32,267 nucleotides of DNA from a virus. The notes beneath the pieces were generated by a model. It did no database searches. It saw only the letters and a list, made by a program, of their open reading frames with translations, and was not told the origin of the DNA. A program made the position numbers and the translations under genes. This document shows, in pieces, positions 1 to 6,133 of the stretch. Numbering within the stretch: the stretch's first letter is position 1; each line of letters opens with the position of its first letter. The stretch is from IMG/VR virus record IMGVR_UViG_3300044858_002116, positions 1 to 32,267 of that record; one strand, written 5' to 3'.

Positions 1-2
1 GG

Positions 3-158
3 GGTAAGAGACTATGTGAGCCTCATATGGCATCCCTTGTCAGGGGTGAACAAATCAAGTGGGCGCCGAAGCGCCTGCTAGATTGGGACTTGGACAACCG
101 AATCAGACTGGCAGTCCAAGCCGAGTATATTGCTAGTCTGAACAGGGAGGCTATATGA
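3..158 (+). CDS. Partial hypothetical protein, C-terminal end
   Basis: The frame is open from the left edge of the window to a TGA at 156-158, giving 51 residues that include a charged stretch (residues 15-45 are rich in Arg, Lys, Asp and Trp). The stop overlaps the next start as ATGA (155-158), the arrangement used throughout this genome, which supports real translation. The only internal ATG (27) has no good Shine-Dalgarno sequence, so the gene probably starts before the window. The family is not recognised. The alternative is that the first 154 bases are an untranslated leader. Confidence 0.55.
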   Translation, partial: GKRLCEPHMASLVRGEQIKWAPKRLLDWDLDNRIRLAVQAEYIASLNREAI

Positions 159-271
159 ACGGGGAGTTGTTCCTAACACAGGCAACATGGGATCTACTCA
201 GCACATTTGCTGGAGTACTCCTTGCCATTGTAACATACAGAATATTGGAGGATGTATGGACGAAAAACTAG
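155..271 (+). CDS. Small single-pass membrane protein (38 aa)
   Basis: ATG at 155 follows AGGGAGG (144-150) at good spacing and overlaps the stop of the preceding gene (ATGA). The 38-residue product has one hydrophobic segment at about residues 14-31 (LLSTFAGVLLAIVTYRIL), flanked by an acidic N-terminus and a short Lys/Asn tail, so it is predicted to sit in the inner membrane. The next gene starts inside it in another frame. The function is unknown. Tiny overlapping phage membrane proteins can be lysis regulators, superinfection-exclusion factors or host-takeover peptides, and nothing here decides between these. Confidence 0.6.
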   Translation: MNGELFLTQATWDLLSTFAGVLLAIVTYRILEDVWTKN

Positions 272-366
272 TAGACTCAGTACGCCTGAGTTTATTGTTT
301 GTGTTGTTTATACTAGTAGCCCTGCTAAACGGGGCAACCTGCAACGACATAGATGTGAGGTGTTAA
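256..366 (+). CDS. Small single-pass membrane protein (36 aa), overlapping gene
   Basis: ATG at 256 has GGAGG at 247-251, and the first 16 bases overlap the end of the preceding small gene in a different frame. The product is a 36-residue peptide with an acidic start (MDEKLVDS), a hydrophobic core at about residues 11-24 (LSLLFVLFILVALL) and a Cys-containing acidic tail (NGATCNDIDVRC). The stop TAA abuts the next ATG (TAAATG). The sequence before the first Cys is a poor lipobox, so a lipoprotein (Rz1-like) reading is not supported. The function is unknown. It is probably co-expressed with its overlapping neighbour. Confidence 0.6.
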   Translation: MDEKLVDSVRLSLLFVLFILVALLNGATCNDIDVRC

Positions 367-828
367 ATGGGATACGATATCTATACAATGGAATCAGACA
401 TGAAGAGGTCAGAGAACTTTGCCCGCAAGTATGGGTATGCGTACCTATTCAAGCAATTAGGTGACGGCAAGTTGTCAATTGATCAGCTCATTTCAAGAAC
501 AGAAATACCTGCTGACGCTAGGTTTGAAGGAGACCCAAGGGTATACTTCAGGGCTAACATCTGGGTTATGGCTGAGATAAGGAAGTACTTTACTAATCTG
601 TTCAATGAGATGCCGGAACATACAAGGAATGAACTGGGCCAGACATACCTAGATTTCGTAGATGCTATCAGCTGGAACGAAGGCAGGCATGTCAAGACAC
701 AGGATATCCTAAAGATTCTACAGTGTATACAATACTTTGGTCAAGATGTAGCACAGATAGAACCAGTAGAAGAGTTCATCGAATACATGGAGATTGCCTC
801 AACGCTGGATGGTTTCCTAGTCTGGTAG
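367..828 (+). CDS. Hypothetical phage protein, MGYDIY start (153 aa)
   Basis: ATG at 367 follows directly after the preceding stop and has GAGGTG at 355-360. The protein is soluble, has 153 residues and begins MGYDIY, an opening I associate with small phage proteins of unknown role. The middle has a YFRANIWVM stretch followed by amphipathic helices, and no catalytic motif is visible. The gene ends just before the 312-base structured-looking gap. Bases 798-806 near its 3' end are complementary to 856-864 in that gap, so its mRNA end could take part in folding. The function is unknown. Confidence 0.8.
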   Translation: MGYDIYTMESDMKRSENFARKYGYAYLFKQLGDGKLSIDQLISRTEIPADARFEGDPRVYFRANIWVMAEIRKYFTNLFNEMPEHTRNELGQTYLDFVDAISWNEGRHVKTQDILKILQCIQYFGQDVAQIEPVEEFIEYMEIASTLDGFLVW

Positions 829-1140
829 AAGTGAGTATGAAAGTCGGTGTTGCGTAGCGTTGAGCCGACGACTTAGGGTGTAGACAAGCAGGGCACGGCT
901 AGGTGGTGCGTGATCACCTTCTCCTGCGGCGGAAGCAAGCACCTGACTAGTGGCTGCGAGTGGGGCGCATACCTGTCGCGGTTGATAAGGGCAAGCGAGA
1001 AGCGCAACTCGCAAGCCTAACTCCAGACTTCCCAACCACAGAGGGTATGTAGTACCAAGCGAATGCTTTGCCCACGGGTTGGTTTCTTGTTGGTGGGGGC
1101 ACTAATGACTCCCTCGTATGTAAAGAGAATAGGAGAGATC
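829..1140 (+). ncRNA. Candidate structured non-coding RNA in a gene-free gap
   Basis: No well-supported gene lies here, and the next gene has its own Shine-Dalgarno at 1131-1135. I count 139 G/C in 240 bases (58%) for 841-1080, against about 40% in the 60-base lines 541-600 and 1201-1260. Complementary arms that can be read directly: 843-847/865-869; 901-905/915-919; 952-961/1007-1017 (10 pairs with bulged A1014), enclosing 965-968/1002-1005 and 976-979/995-998; 1044-1047/1053-1056; 1057-1060/1065-1068 with a GAAT loop; 1071-1075/1093-1097. No tRNA, tmRNA or group I intron core signature was found. The identity is unknown. It could be a stand-alone phage RNA or a structured 5' leader for the gene at 1141. 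Confidence 0.5.
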
Positions 1141-1581
1141 ATGGAAGAGAATGTAGAACTACAGATCAACGCAGCGTTTGGAAATTGGGAAGATGCTAGG
1201 CTACACATGTCAGCATTTAGAACTATCATAGAGACAAGCTATCACATCATCAACAACCCTATCAAGATACTTGATGCGTACCCAGAGTACTTCAAAGAGA
1301 TCGTCGATGAACTGGTTGAGAGAGGTGAGGACCGTGAATATGTCAAGAAAGAGATGGCTGAAGCAATTGCTAAACTGTTCTCAATCAACCAGCGCTTGGC
1401 ATTCATGGTAGGTACTGAGTTGGCTGATGTTATGGGAGCAGAGCCAATTGATGATAGATTGATGAATGACCCAATCGAAAGGACTAAAGAAGGAGGTAAA
1501 ACACCTGAAGAAATGCTTCAAGAAGCCATCAGAATTGTAAGGGACTCATCCAATTCAAACAATGATGAGAGGGGGAACTAA
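1141..1581 (+). CDS. Hypothetical acidic protein (146 aa)
   Basis: I place the start at ATG 1141 because AGGAG (1131-1135) lies five bases upstream. In-frame ATGs at 1063 and 1105 fall inside the structured-looking gap and lack an equally good site. The 146-residue product is acidic and predicted largely helical, with a long stretch of alternating charged and hydrophobic residues (about 45-100) and a Ser/Asn-rich tail. No motif is recognised. Its stop overlaps the next ATG as TAATG, so it is translationally coupled to the rest of the rightward block. Confidence 0.75.
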   Translation: MEENVELQINAAFGNWEDARLHMSAFRTIIETSYHIINNPIKILDAYPEYFKEIVDELVERGEDREYVKKEMAEAIAKLFSINQRLAFMVGTELADVMGAEPIDDRLMNDPIERTKEGGKTPEEMLQEAIRIVRDSSNSNNDERGN

Positions 1582-1799
1582 TGACAGAATCAAAATGTGA
1601 TGGTGTTAACCATCGAGCAGAGGTTGATGTAGTTACATTCATTGAGCAGCCGGATCAGATATTCCGTACACTTATTATGGGTGATGTGGAAACTATCAGG
1701 TCTAAGGTGCAAGAGATGGAGAGGGACAAGAGTCCCAACGCATCAGTGTATATAGACTATTGTTGTGATGCATGTAAGGAGATAGCAAATGAATCTTGA
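1581..1799 (+). CDS. Small Cys-containing hypothetical protein (72 aa)
   Basis: The start overlaps the preceding stop (TAATG), with GAGAGGGGG just upstream. The 72-residue protein has one Cys near the N-terminus (residue 6) and a CCDAC cluster near the C-terminus, which could bind a metal, though no complete known zinc-finger pattern is present. The last codons overlap the next gene by 11 bases. The function is unknown. Confidence 0.7.
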   Translation: MTESKCDGVNHRAEVDVVTFIEQPDQIFRTLIMGDVETIRSKVQEMERDKSPNASVYIDYCCDACKEIANES

Positions 1800-2238
1800 A
1801 GAAGTTCGTGGTAAACTAGAGGCAGCTAAAGAAGAGATCGGCAATGCTTCTAGCAGAGCATCTGATATTTATAGAGAAACAGGGTATATGGAGTCGGAAG
1901 CAGACTCAGCGTGGGGTGCAATCGATGAAATCCTTGATGACCTAACAGAGTATCAAACGATTAACATCGACCAGCATCGTATGATCATCAGGTTTCTTGG
2001 CAGAGTAGCAAGGCTTAACCTTTATCTCTATCGTTCCATCATTGATGGCACGACAGGCCAGCCATTGACCAATGCAGATGAGACACGAGTCCGTGAAGCA
2101 ATGAACATCCTAGACAGATTGTTTAATCTAGATCCAATAGACGGAGATGGTAACCCCAATAGAGAATTTGTAGTTGAATATGACTACAATAATTATGCTT
2201 GGATTGTCAAGCAGAAGAAGGAGGAGAACAATGGGTAA
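1789..2238 (+). CDS. Hypothetical acidic protein (149 aa)
   Basis: ATG at 1789 lies within the end of the preceding gene, with AAGGAG at 1776-1781. The 149-residue acidic product looks helical in its first two thirds and ends in a Tyr/Asn-rich segment with a lysine-rich tail. No known domain is recognised. The next gene starts within its last codons (ATG at 2231), keeping the coupled layout. Its role in the early-type block is unknown. Confidence 0.75.
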   Translation: MNLEEVRGKLEAAKEEIGNASSRASDIYRETGYMESEADSAWGAIDEILDDLTEYQTINIDQHRMIIRFLGRVARLNLYLYRSIIDGTTGQPLTNADETRVREAMNILDRLFNLDPIDGDGNPNREFVVEYDYNNYAWIVKQKKEENNG

Positions 2239-2677
2239 GCAAGTTAAGGTTCTAAAGTCAGGCGCTCCAAAGCTCAAGGACTTGAAAGAGTTTGAGCAGG
2301 TTATCATTGTAGAGGGCAGCAGCCTCGACCAGTTCCGCAATGTGTTATCTAACGCAGTGCCGGAGATCGGTCGCAAGCTAGCCAAGTCTAACTACAACTA
2401 CGGCAAGAACGAACTCATGGGTTCGCTTGCAGTAGCAACTAGCATTGACCTTGCACTCGAAGAGCAGGCTGATGTAAACAACTATCATAAGCAGCGTAGT
2501 GTATACGCAGAGTTTAATGGGTTTGAGAATGTTAGTTGGGTTGCAACCGACAAGTGTGGCAACTCGAGCAGCAACGACTTCCAAGACTTGTATGAGTCTC
2601 CGAAGTACGAGATCATTGTGCGTATAGTATCACCGCTCAAGGATAAAGAAGAACTCGCCAAGCGCGGCGTCAAGTAA
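2231..2677 (+). CDS. Hypothetical protein (148 aa)
   Basis: ATG at 2231 is preferred over the upstream in-frame start at 2174 because it has AGGAGGAGA immediately upstream and an 8-base overlap (ATGGGTAA) with the preceding stop, a junction style repeated in this genome. The 148-residue protein has a basic N-terminus (MGKQVKVLKSGAPKLKDLK), a mixed alpha/beta-looking middle and a lysine-rich C-terminus. No motif is recognised. It is the last gene before a strong hairpin and the tRNA. Confidence 0.75.
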   Translation: MGKQVKVLKSGAPKLKDLKEFEQVIIVEGSSLDQFRNVLSNAVPEIGRKLAKSNYNYGKNELMGSLAVATSIDLALEEQADVNNYHKQRSVYAEFNGFENVSWVATDKCGNSSSNDFQDLYESPKYEIIVRIVSPLKDKEELAKRGVK

Positions 2678-2691
2678 TCAACGGGAGGTCT

Positions 2692-2719
2692 GGGGGAGTG
2701 GGCATTGAGCCACTCCCCC
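2692..2719 (+). terminator. Strong hairpin without a U-tract, upstream of the tRNA
   Basis: Ten perfect pairs form between 2692-2701 (GGGGGAGTGG) and 2710-2719 (CCACTCCCCC), with an eight-base loop. The bases that follow (TCATACCC) are not a U-tract, so it is a weak or incomplete terminator. It may instead block exonucleases at the 3' end of the upstream mRNA or mark a processing point before the tRNA that begins 11 bases later. Confidence 0.55.
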
Positions 2720-2729
2720 TCATACCCAG

Positions 2730-2805
2730 CGGGGAGTAGCTCAATGGTTAGAGCACTCGGCTTATATCCGAGCGGTTCATGGTTCAAGTCCATGCTCCCC
2801 GACCA
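2730..2805 (+). tRNA. tRNA-Ile, anticodon UAU
   Basis: A complete 76-base cloverleaf can be traced by eye: a seven-pair acceptor stem (CGGGGAG with CTCCCCG), T8 A9, D stem GCTC/GAGC, anticodon stem CTCGG/CCGAG, five-base variable loop CGGTT, T stem CATGG/CCATG with the TTCAAGT loop, discriminator A and an encoded CCA end. The anticodon loop CTTATAT gives UAU, which reads AUA (Ile). AUA codons occur repeatedly in the surrounding AT-richer genes, so the tRNA may supplement a rare host tRNA. It lies between a strong hairpin and a coding gene, so it is probably cut out of a longer transcript. Confidence 0.95.
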
Positions 2806-2822
2806 TATGAATAGGAGGTAAT

Positions 2823-3176
2823 ATGTGCAGCGAATACAATGGATGGTCTAACTACGAAACATGGAATGCTATGCTATGGATCAACAATGTAGATGGTGTA
2901 GCAGATGGCATGGCCGACCAGCTAGAGCAGCAGATCGAACAGTTCGTTGACGAAGGAACATGGGATCAAGATGGATACCTGCAGTACGCAGAGCAGTTCA
3001 TCAAAGATTACTTCGAAGATACATTCATCTACCAAGATAGAAACGACTGGCACGAGGCTAACTATGGTCCAGTGTCAGATGCAGTAGGAGCATACCTAAG
3101 CACGGTCAACTGGCGTGAGATTGCTAATGTAGTCTACAGTGACAACGAGAAAGAATGGAGGTCTAATCGTGAGTGA
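2823..3176 (+). CDS. YNGW...ETWN phage protein (DUF7249-like)
   Basis: ATG at 2823 follows AGGAGG (2813-2818). The 117-residue acidic protein carries YNGWSNYETWNAMLWINN at residues 5-22, the signature I know from the phage family DUF7249 (YNGWxNxETWNxALWI). The rest is acidic and aromatic-rich with predicted helices. The family has no established function and is usually found among small accessory phage genes, which matches this position just after the tRNA. Its end overlaps the next gene's GTG start by eight bases. Confidence 0.8.
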   Translation: MCSEYNGWSNYETWNAMLWINNVDGVADGMADQLEQQIEQFVDEGTWDQDGYLQYAEQFIKDYFEDTFIYQDRNDWHEANYGPVSDAVGAYLSTVNWREIANVVYSDNEKEWRSNRE

Positions 3177-3780
3177 CTGGAGAGAGATCAATGCGCATGA
3201 GTACGAAGACGGCTATGGATATCGAGTATTCCATGACGATTCTTACGACTCATCAGACTATGAGCGTGGCTTCAAGATCTACGCTACTACTGGTGCATCT
3301 AAGTACATCCCGGTAGATGTATCTATCAGCGCAGCAGATGCAGATGAAGAGAACAGGGTTCAAGACTTGCTTCGTGCAGCTAAGGCTCATGTTCCACTAT
3401 ACCTTCTAGCACATGGCAGTGTAAGTGTCAGCACTAACCCATTCCATGACCCGTATGATAGCGGTCAGTGTGGATTCGCAGTGCTTGAACAGGACTCACC
3501 AGTAGAAGGTGATGCAGCATACATGGAACTGGTTCTTGAGCAGATGGTAAACGAGTACAACCATCTGTTGCGAGGCAATGTAATTGGATGGGCTATAACC
3601 AAGCGTACAGTATGCGAGTCATGCAAGAACTCGTCCGTTGATGTCATCGACAGCTGCGGAGGATACATTGGATTCGACTTCAAGGAGTTGGACTCATTGG
3701 TCAACGAGGTTATTGATACAATCAATAAGCATAGGGAGGCAGAACATGCTAGCAAATCAACCAGAAGCTCAGACGATTAA
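3169..3780 (+). CDS. Phage protein with PFxxPxDSGQ motif (203 aa)
   Basis: The start is taken as GTG 3169, which has GGAGG at 3157-3161 and overlaps the preceding stop at 3174-3176. The upstream in-frame GTG at 3139 has no better site. The 203-residue protein contains HGSVSVSTNPFHDPYDSGQ (about residues 82-100), a motif I recognise from widespread phage proteins of unknown function in which a PF-x(2)-P-x-DSGQ-x-G core is conserved. A later CESCKN pair of cysteines could bind a metal. The acidic N-terminus contains many Tyr and Asp residues. The stop lies inside the next gene. Confidence 0.75.
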   Translation: MSDWREINAHEYEDGYGYRVFHDDSYDSSDYERGFKIYATTGASKYIPVDVSISAADADEENRVQDLLRAAKAHVPLYLLAHGSVSVSTNPFHDPYDSGQCGFAVLEQDSPVEGDAAYMELVLEQMVNEYNHLLRGNVIGWAITKRTVCESCKNSSVDVIDSCGGYIGFDFKELDSLVNEVIDTINKHREAEHASKSTRSSDD

Positions 3781-4072
3781 GATAGACTTCGATAAGTTCT
3801 TAGTCTATGTAGACCGCAGGTTCCAACAGATCTGCGGTCTAAGCATCCACGATGTAGACGACTTTGCATTCTATGATTACTACCCAGGTGAGGAGGCTAA
3901 GCAGATCGAGTATGCACAAGCAGTCAGAGACTGCGCTAGCGCATGCCTAGAGAATGCTGCCGGAGTTAGCATGCCTAAGGTAAAGACATGCGTTGAATGT
4001 CAAAGGGAGTTTGATCTATACAATGAGACCGATGCAGAAGAGTGGGAGTTTGGCCACGACTGCGAGGTCTAA
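3746..4072 (+). CDS. Small protein with C-terminal zinc motif (108 aa)
   Basis: ATG at 3746 has AGGGAGG at 3733-3739, so I prefer it to the longer frame beginning at 3638. The start lies 35 bases inside the preceding gene. The 108-residue acidic protein ends in C82-x2-C85 ... H104-x-C106, a plausible zinc ribbon or knuckle, preceded by helical sequence with Cys63 and Cys67. This is the last rightward gene; an intrinsic terminator begins seven bases after its stop. The function is unknown; a nucleic-acid or host-protein binding role is an inference from the motif alone. Confidence 0.75.
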   Translation: MLANQPEAQTIKIDFDKFLVYVDRRFQQICGLSIHDVDDFAFYDYYPGEEAKQIEYAQAVRDCASACLENAAGVSMPKVKTCVECQREFDLYNETDAEEWEFGHDCEV

Positions 4073-4078
4073 TACTAC

Positions 4079-4121
4079 ACCCCAATGCTGGATTCCTTCC
4101 CCAGCATTGGGGTATTTTTTT
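4079..4121 (+). terminator. Intrinsic terminator of the rightward block
   Basis: Thirteen perfect pairs form between 4079-4091 (ACCCCAATGCTGG) and 4101-4113 (CCAGCATTGGGGT), with a nine-base loop, followed by A and seven T residues (4115-4121). This is a textbook rho-independent terminator for the plus strand. It sits where the two converging blocks meet. On the minus strand the hairpin also forms but is followed by GTAGTATTAG, so it would stop leftward transcripts only weakly. Confidence 0.93.
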
Positions 4122-4147
4122 GAAACAGACTGCGCGTATCGGCTTTC

Positions 4148-4202
4148 TACCTGGCGAACGCACTAGTTGATGAAGTCTCTCTCCTTTTTACCTGGCGAAC
4201 GC
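4148..4202. repeat. 14-bp direct repeat pair at the convergent junction
   Basis: TACCTGGCGAACGC occurs at 4148-4161 and again at 4189-4202, 41 bases apart. The second copy encodes part of the C-terminus of the leftward 89-aa gene and the first lies just past its stop. Read on the minus strand both copies give GCGTTCGCCAGGTA, so the gene's end looks locally duplicated, with the outer copy now non-coding. It could also be a protein-binding site. Confidence 0.6.
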
Positions 4203-4432
4203 GTCTTCTTCCTGGTCGATGGGCGAGGGGGTGGCTCCGGAATCCGGATGTCTTTGGCAGACTTATACCCCATCTCAGCTAGGCCCTCACGGATTGCTTC
4301 CCACGCGTCCGTCCATCCTTCATCGTACCCTTCGTCGTACCCTTCCTGCAACATGTCGGATATCTGTTCGTAGAGATGCGAACAAACCTCCGTGTCGCAC
4401 GAGCAACCAAGAACTATCTTCTTCAAAGACAT
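4163..4432 (-). CDS. Hypothetical protein with EGYDEGYDEG repeat (89 aa)
   Basis: ATG at 4432 starts one base after the helicase stop, in the context AGGGGGTAGCATG. The 89-residue protein has a Cys-containing N-terminus (CSCDTEVC at residues 10-17), an acidic repeat EGYDEGYDEG at about 30-39 and a basic Pro/Arg/Lys-rich tail (about 65-85), which suggests a flexible nucleic-acid-contacting end. No family is recognised. It is the last gene of the leftward replication block, facing the convergent terminator. Confidence 0.7.
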   Translation of the reverse strand: MSLKKIVLGCSCDTEVCSHLYEQISDMLQEGYDEGYDEGWTDAWEAIREGLAEMGYKSAKDIRIPEPPPRPSTRKKTRSPGKKERDFIN

Positions 4433-4433
4433 G

Positions 4434-5735
4434 CTACCCCCTAAAGCTTGCTGTGTTCTTCACAAAGTCCAGATCACATACGCCCGTAGATCCGTTGCGG
4501 TGCTTAGCAATCTTGCAGCTAACCACCTCAGTAGCTGCGAGGAAGTCAGGGTCTGACTTTCGCCACAGCATGAGCACAAGGTCGGCGTCCTGCTCGATTG
4601 CACCGGAGTCACGCAAGTCGGACAGCCTGGGCTCGCCGCTCTCACGATACTCAGACATTCGGCTCAGCTGAGAGAGCGCTATGACAGGTACGTCCATCTC
4701 GCGTGCCAGTGCCTTAAGACCACGGCTTATCTCTGACACCTCGTTAACCCTGTTGCCGTCCTTGTTGGTCTTGTCTGCGCTCATGAGCTGTAGGTAATCT
4801 ACGATGATCAAGTCCACGCCCTGGTCTGCGATCAGCTTCCTGCACTTGCTTCGAACCACAGATGGCGATGCAGTGGGGGAGTCGTCAACGTATATACCCA
4901 TCTTTGAAACCCTCTGTGCCGCCTGGTCTAGCTCAACCAGCTGCATCATGTCTAGTCCTCCGTGCCTAATTGCCTGTATTGGTATGCCACTAGCAGTGGA
5001 TAGAAGCCGGGCACCAACCTGCTCAGCGCTCATCTCAATAGAAAAGATAGCTACCTTCCTACCAACCGTAGCTGCGTTGTATGCCATGGTCGTAGCAAGA
5101 GCCGTCTTGCCTACGCTAGGCCGAGCCGCGAGGATAACTAGGTCGGACTTCTGCCACCCTCCGGTGACTGCGTCTATCTGAGAGATGCCGCTCGGAACGC
5201 CGATGCGAACACCTGAAGTAGCTATGGAGTTTATCCTGCCCTGGGTGATTCGCATTAGGTCGCCAGCGTCTGACCACCTGGCACCACGTCGTCGGCTTCC
5301 AACCTGGAATAGGATGCGCTCAGCTTCGTCAAGTGCAATGGTGGCATCTTCCTGTGATGACTGAGCTACCTCTACTATCCTGGACCCTGCCTTAGATAGG
5401 CTTCGAAGCATTGCCATACGCTCTACGATCTCGAAGTAGCTGGAAGCGTTGATGGATGTAGGGGTGTTGGTGGTAAGGTCGTTAAGGTACGTGAGTCCGC
5501 CGATGTCATCGACGTGTCCACCTATTGCGAGCTGGTCGCTAACCGTCACCACGTCTACGGCCTGATTAGACACATGCACTTGCTTGATCGCGTCGGCAAC
5601 CAAACAGTTACGGCGATCCCAGAACATCGAAGGGTCTAGCTCTATGTCGTTGAGTACATCCTGATCTATGAGGATAGACCCCAACAGCGAACGCTCGGCG
5701 TCTGTATTACTTGGCATCGTTGTCGTCTTCTTCAT
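4434..5735 (-). CDS. dnaB: Replicative DNA helicase, DnaB family
   Basis: This 433-residue protein has the full DnaB layout: an N-terminal helical domain (about 8-110, beginning with the typical NTDAERSLLGSIL), a linker, and a RecA-fold motor. Visible motifs are Walker A ARPSVGKTA (204-212), FSIEMS (231-236), Walker B VDLIIVDYLQL (307-317), the LSQLSR motif (354-359) and the KHRNG arginine-finger region (411-415). It would unwind the phage replication fork as a hexamer, recruiting a primase not seen in this window. The start at 5735 overlaps the preceding gene by 29 bases; a second ATG at codon 7 is possible. The length is normal for the family. Confidence 0.97.
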   Translation of the reverse strand: MKKTTTMPSNTDAERSLLGSILIDQDVLNDIELDPSMFWDRRNCLVADAIKQVHVSNQAVDVVTVSDQLAIGGHVDDIGGLTYLNDLTTNTPTSINASSYFEIVERMAMLRSLSKAGSRIVEVAQSSQEDATIALDEAERILFQVGSRRRGARWSDAGDLMRITQGRINSIATSGVRIGVPSGISQIDAVTGGWQKSDLVILAARPSVGKTALATTMAYNAATVGRKVAIFSIEMSAEQVGARLLSTASGIPIQAIRHGGLDMMQLVELDQAAQRVSKMGIYVDDSPTASPSVVRSKCRKLIADQGVDLIIVDYLQLMSADKTNKDGNRVNEVSEISRGLKALAREMDVPVIALSQLSRMSEYRESGEPRLSDLRDSGAIEQDADLVLMLWRKSDPDFLAATEVVSCKIAKHRNGSTGVCDLDFVKNTASFRG

Positions 5736-5886
5736 TTTCCCCCGCCTTCTCTCTCTCCCACTCGTAGCACGGCTTCATCTTTCCACCCTCTATCCTGTTC
5801 CGGTATCGACCGCAGTATGGGCACTCGCCCGCCTGGTCTCCGTCGTCAGGACCCGTAGATAGCCCCGAGGATATCAACGCTTTCAT
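5707..5886 (-). CDS. Small CPYC zinc-motif protein (59 aa)
   Basis: I place the start at ATG 5886 because GGAGG lies six bases upstream; the frame is open further but lacks a site. The 59-residue product has CPYC at residues 22-25 and a third Cys at 40, with a Glu/Asp-rich tail, so it could be a small zinc-binding protein, although only three Cys are present. It overlaps the upstream gene by 41 bases and the helicase start by 29, so it is tightly coupled to both. The function is unknown. Confidence 0.65.
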   Translation of the reverse strand: MKALISSGLSTGPDDGDQAGECPYCGRYRNRIEGGKMKPCYEWEREKAGENEEDDNDAK

Positions 5887-6133
5887 CGTCCACCTCCAGC
5901 TTCGGTGCTTCCCCGCACCTGTATAAGAATATACTACCATGGATCGGGTCGCTTGGGTTCCCGCTCTCAACGCACCCCCATATGTTGCAGTCGATGCACC
6001 CAAATGAGGAAGCGTGCCTGTCGTCCCTGATAACTATGTAGTCGTGGCCAAGGGAGTCACATACAAGCATGGCCTTCAGCTCCAGCTTGCCGATCATAGT
6101 CTTAGCCCTGAAGTAATCCCACCTATCTGCCAT
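5846..6133 (-). CDS. Cys-rich hypothetical protein (95 aa)
   Basis: ATG at 6133 overlaps the end of the RlpA-like gene by 11 bases. The 95-residue protein contains a Cys/His-rich stretch (CDSLGHD at 25-31, then GCIDCNIWGC at about 45-54) that looks like a small zinc-binding fold, and a hydrophobic C-terminal part. No named family is recognised. The Shine-Dalgarno is weak (GGGG), so coupling from the upstream gene probably drives translation. Confidence 0.7.
   Translation of the reverse strand: MADRWDYFRAKTMIGKLELKAMLVCDSLGHDYIVIRDDRHASSFGCIDCNIWGCVESGNPSDPIHGSIFLYRCGEAPKLEVDDESVDILGAIYGS

Noticed and set aside
829-1140. Group I intron, tmRNA or tRNA in the structured gap
   Set aside because: No P7/P3-type conserved core, tmRNA ends, or T-arm sequence is present, and the genes on either side do not read as halves of one split gene.
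1063-1140. Longer N-terminus for the gene at 1141, starting at 1063 or 1105
   Set aside because: These starts lie in the structured region and have weaker upstream sites than AGGAG at 1131-1135.
4079-4113. Bidirectional terminator for the leftward block
   Set aside because: The hairpin is symmetrical, but on the minus strand it is followed by GTAGTATTAG instead of a T-tract, so a strong leftward stop is not supported.
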